From Abditibacteriales bacterium (GTDB lineage Bacteria; Armatimonadota; Abditibacteriia; Abditibacteriales; JANWYM01): a DNA stretch of 7,888 bases. Shown here piece after piece: positions 5,925 to 7,888 of this stretch. The notes below the pieces were generated by a model. The model was not told the DNA's origin. It did not search any database and saw only the letters and a list, made by a program, of their open reading frames with translations. The translations under genes and the position numbers were made by a program. The stretch spans positions 1 through 7,888 of the forward strand of contig JANWYM010000171.1 in NCBI GenBank assembly GCA_025055355.1. The letters run 5' to 3'. Each line of letters begins with the position of its first letter. Positions within the stretch are counted from its first letter, which is position 1.

Positions 5925-7380
5925 CGCGCAAGAGGGACGCCCGAACTCGTTCGGGGCGACGTCCTCAACCACGGCTGAGAGGGGAAGATTGGCTCAAGAC
6001 AGGGGGGCAAAAGAAGGGGGCGCCATCCGCGAGCCGCCCACGCGTTTCGGGGAGATGCTGCGCTGCATCGGACCGGGCATCGTGGTGTCGGGGTCGGTCA
6101 TCGGCAGCGGGGAACTCATCAACACGCCCAAGCAGGCAGCGCAGTTTGGGTTCGCCCTGTTGTGGGCGGTGATAATCTCCTGTGTCATCAAATACTGGCT
6201 GCAAGTGGAGTTGGGGCGGCACGCGCTGGTGCACGGTCGCACGACCATTCAGGCGCTCAACCTCGTCCCCGGACCTAAGGTGCGCGGCACGGGTTGGGTG
6301 GGCGTGCTTTACTTCGTGGGCTACATCTGCTCGATGGCGACGCTCGTCGGCATCTTTGGAGCCACGGCGGGGCTGCTGCAATCCTGTTTTCCGACGCTGA
6401 GTTACCAGATGTGGGCAGTGGTCACTTTTGTCGTGACCGCCCTCATCCTCTATCGCGGCATTTACCGACAATTAGAGTCGTTCGTGACCCTGCTGGTCGC
6501 AGGGTTCAGCCTCTCAGTGTTGGTGTCGGTGATACTGGTGCAAGGCACCCCCTATCGGGTGCACCTGCGCGACGTGGGGGAAGGGCTGTCCTTCCGTCTA
6601 CCCGAGGGCGCGGCGTATGCCGCCATCAGTCTGATGGGGGCGTTGGGCATGACCGCCAATGAGCTGTTCATGTATCCTTATTGGGTGCTGGAAAAAGGCT
6701 ACGCGCGCTTCGTGGGCGCGGCGCAGGGGGATGAGGTGGGTTGGCTGCGGCGGGCGCGGGGATGGGTGAACGTGATGCGCCTCGACGCAGCGATCGCCAC
6801 GGCGATTGCGACCGTGGTGACCCTCGCCTACTTCCTGATGGGGGCAGCCATCCTGCATCCAGTCTTTCTCCAGACCCGCCAACTCCCCGCCAACGAGGAT
6901 GTCGTGCGCGATGTGTCGCGGATCTTCACCGAGAGTTACGGGCGCTGGTCTTACTGGCTGTTCATGTTCGGCGGGTTCTGCACGCTTTACTCCACGCTGG
7001 TCGTCGTTGCGTCCGCGACTGGGCGGATGTTCACCGACCTGTTGTGCTGCATGGGCTGCGCGGATTGGCACGACGACCGCGCGCGCGGGAAGTTGGTTCG
7101 CGGGTTCACCGTGGGGTTTCTGTTCCTGTTGTTCGTGCTGGCGACGTGCTTCCCCCGACGCCCAGACGCGCTCGTGGTCTTCGGTCAGTTCGCCAACGGG
7201 ATTTTCAATACCCCGTTGATTATCATCGGCATTCTCACGATGGCGTGGCAGACTGACCGACGGCTGCGGATGGGAACGATTTCTACATGCCTGCTCCTGG
7301 TATCAGTGGCTGTTATCGGCGTATATCTGGCGTGGAGCGTGCCGAGTGTGGCGAAGCAGCTGTTCGGCGTTCAAGCATGA
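5914..7380 (+). CDS. Nramp-superfamily-like carrier with non-canonical metal site
   Basis: Up to 488 residues with about 11 membrane segments (approximately 52-72, 80-98, 128-156, 165-181, 188-210, 233-258, 293-315, 345-367, 397-412, 423-445, 456-476), as in LeuT-fold Nramp carriers (PF01566). TM1 begins IGPGIVVSGSVIGSGELI; Gly64-Ser65-Gly66-Glu67 stands where canonical Mn/Fe transporters have D-P-G-N. TM6 reads MGALGMTANELFMYPYW (241-257) instead of the M-P-H metal-binding motif. The substrate may therefore not be Mn or Fe. ATG 5914 overlaps the DUF1015 stop by 11 bases; AGGAG at 5904-5908 suits 5914 or the in-frame ATG 5917. A TTG at 5989 (residue 26), preceded by GAGGGGAA, is an alternative that would leave the hairpin at 5934-5964 untranslated. 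The first 45 residues are hydrophilic and low in complexity, so either start is plausible. Confidence 0.85.
   Translation: MMHDAQEGRPNSFGATSSTTAERGRLAQDRGAKEGGAIREPPTRFGEMLRCIGPGIVVSGSVIGSGELINTPKQAAQFGFALLWAVIISCVIKYWLQVELGRHALVHGRTTIQALNLVPGPKVRGTGWVGVLYFVGYICSMATLVGIFGATAGLLQSCFPTLSYQMWAVVTFVVTALILYRGIYRQLESFVTLLVAGFSLSVLVSVILVQGTPYRVHLRDVGEGLSFRLPEGAAYAAISLMGALGMTANELFMYPYWVLEKGYARFVGAAQGDEVGWLRRARGWVNVMRLDAAIATAIATVVTLAYFLMGAAILHPVFLQTRQLPANEDVVRDVSRIFTESYGRWSYWLFMFGGFCTLYSTLVVVASATGRMFTDLLCCMGCADWHDDRARGKLVRGFTVGFLFLLFVLATCFPRRPDALVVFGQFANGIFNTPLIIIGILTMAWQTDRRLRMGTISTCLLLVSVAVIGVYLAWSVPSVAKQLFGVQA
5934..5964. repeat. Imperfect hairpin at the DUF1015/Nramp-like junction
   Basis: GGGACGCCCGAAC (5934-5946) is followed after TC by GTTCGGGGCGACGTCC (5949-5964). 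GAAC/GTTC and CCC/GGG pair directly, then G-C after a one-base bulge, and outer GGAC/GTCC pair across a GAC internal loop. It begins 10 bases after the DUF1015 stop, in the place of an intergenic element, but falls inside the longest reading of the Nramp-like gene. It may be a repeat, or a structure controlling translation of the carrier. Confidence 0.5.
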
Positions 7381-7390
7381 CCCCGCATTG

Positions 7391-7438
7391 ATGGACGAAC
7401 GCGGAGGGATGCCCTTTCATCCAACCCCGTCCGTCCAT
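7391..7438 (+). terminator. Hairpin after the Nramp-like gene, candidate terminator
   Basis: Arms of 21 bases (7391-7411, starting ATGGACGAACGC; 7418-7438, ending GTCCGTCCAT) match at 17 of 21 positions around a 6-base loop CCCTTT. It starts 10 bases after the stop at 7380. No U-rich tail follows (ATTCAAGCGG), so it is a weak intrinsic terminator at best. It could instead be a REP-like element or a leader hairpin of the downstream gene. Confidence 0.55.
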
Positions 7439-7458
7439 TCAAGCGGCAGTCATTTCAC

Positions 7459-7464
7459 AGGAGG
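7459..7464 (+). promoter_or_regulatory. Consensus ribosome binding site of the cyclase-family gene
   Basis: A perfect AGGAGG, extended to AGGAGGTG, lies 7 bases before ATG 7472. It is the strongest ribosome binding site in the window. I could not find a convincing promoter between 7381 and 7458. Confidence 0.85.
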
Positions 7465-7471
7465 TGTTTGT

Positions 7472-7888
7472 ATGCGTCGTAAACTTTTCTTATGGGGCGT
7501 TGCCGCGTTGGCAGCGGGAGTGGTTGTGACGTGGGCGGGAGCAGGAGGACAGCGGGAGCGCGGGGCGAGAAGGCGCACCCCGCCCCCCGCGGAGCCGACG
7601 GGCATGAAGAAGTGGCAGAAGGGCAAAGGCTGGGGCTGGGTGTGGGGGGCGCACGATGAGGTCGGTGCGCTCAATGAGATGACGGATGCCTCTCGCCTCG
7701 CCGCGCTGCAGTTGATCGAGCAGGGCAAAGTGTATGATTTGGGCGTGCTGTATGACCGCACCTCTTACAAGTGGCCGGGGCACAGCCCTGGCGAAATCAT
7801 CTCCTTCCGCACGCCTGAAGGCGTCAAGCGACAGGGCGATTTACCCGCGCTGGTCAATGACAACCCGACGAAAACCGCCTGGCACAGT
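7472..7888 (+). CDS. Secreted cyclase-family (kynurenine-formamidase-like) hydrolase, N-terminal part
   Basis: 139 residues are visible before the window ends. Residues 1-24 are a signal peptide (MRRK, then a hydrophobic stretch ending in WAGA). A basic, proline-rich linker follows (about 25-52). The family opening is recognisable: WGAHDEVGALNEMT at 58-71 corresponds to the G-x-x-D-E-x-G-A-L-N start of PF04199 proteins, then LIEQGKVYDLGVLYD (81-95) and WPGHSPGEI (101-109). Members are metal-dependent hydrolases such as arylformamidases; the H-x-G-T-H-x-D-x-P metal motif would be encoded beyond the window, so activity cannot be judged. The substrate is unknown. Export is notable because well-known formamidases are cytoplasmic. 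The separating hairpin and its own strong ribosome binding site suggest partial independence from the preceding gene. Confidence 0.88.
   Translation, partial: MRRKLFLWGVAALAAGVVVTWAGAGGQRERGARRRTPPPAEPTGMKKWQKGKGWGWVWGAHDEVGALNEMTDASRLAALQLIEQGKVYDLGVLYDRTSYKWPGHSPGEIISFRTPEGVKRQGDLPALVNDNPTKTAWHS

Noticed and set aside
5112..5972. Minus-strand open frame of 286 codons opposite DUF1015
   Set aside because: Antisense to the conserved D-G-H-H-R and C-terminal blocks; no domain recognised.
1..7888. CRISPR arrays, tRNA or rRNA genes, insertion sequences, phage or defence genes
   Set aside because: I saw no regularly spaced direct repeats, tRNA-like cloverleafs, rRNA signatures, transposase motifs or defence-gene motifs. 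The repeats present are short inverted intergenic ones.

Overview
This GC-rich window (roughly 60-65% by eye) comes from a bacterial chromosome. It holds six protein-coding genes in two divergent blocks, two of them cut by the window edges. I see no tRNA, rRNA, CRISPR array, transposase or phage gene. The gene families are an ABC exporter, an alkaline-phosphatase-superfamily enzyme annotated as sulfatase, a secreted gluzincin peptidase, DUF1015, an Nramp-like carrier of the 'GSGE' type and a secreted cyclase-family hydrolase. Together with GC-rich intergenic hairpins and 9-nt periodic repeats, they suggest an Armatimonadota-, Planctomycetota- or Verrucomicrobiota-like lineage, possibly thermophilic. 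That placement is recall plus inference, not proof.

Minus-strand block (read right to left, 4486 to 1): a signal-peptide-bearing HEXXH metallopeptidase with NTF2-like and TPR-like regions (4486-2462); an intergenic hairpin (2344-2396); a sulfatase-fold hydrolase whose active site reads T-x-P-G-H instead of C/S-x-P-S-R (2311-941); a 9-nt periodic inverted repeat (834-907); and the N-terminal membrane domain of an ABC exporter (809 to the window edge). Gaps of 131-150 bases containing repeats separate these genes, so they need not form a tight operon.

Plus-strand block (4620 to 7888): a DUF1015 protein, translationally coupled to or closely followed by an 11-TM Nramp-superfamily carrier that lacks the canonical metal-binding motifs; a hairpin terminator candidate (7391-7438); and a secreted cyclase-family (kynurenine-formamidase-like) protein cut by the window end.

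The two blocks diverge from a 133-base region with two well-formed sigma70-type promoters back to back. Each predicts a very short leader of about 12-13 nt. The promoters, ribosome-binding sites and start-codon context let several starts be corrected: 4486 for the peptidase, 2311 (GTG) for the sulfatase-like gene and 4620 for DUF1015. The Nramp-like start stays ambiguous between 5914/5917 and 5989.

I do not see a clear new multi-gene system. The most notable signals are the altered active site of the sulfatase-like enzyme, the metal-site-less Nramp relative coupled to DUF1015, and the structured repeats.
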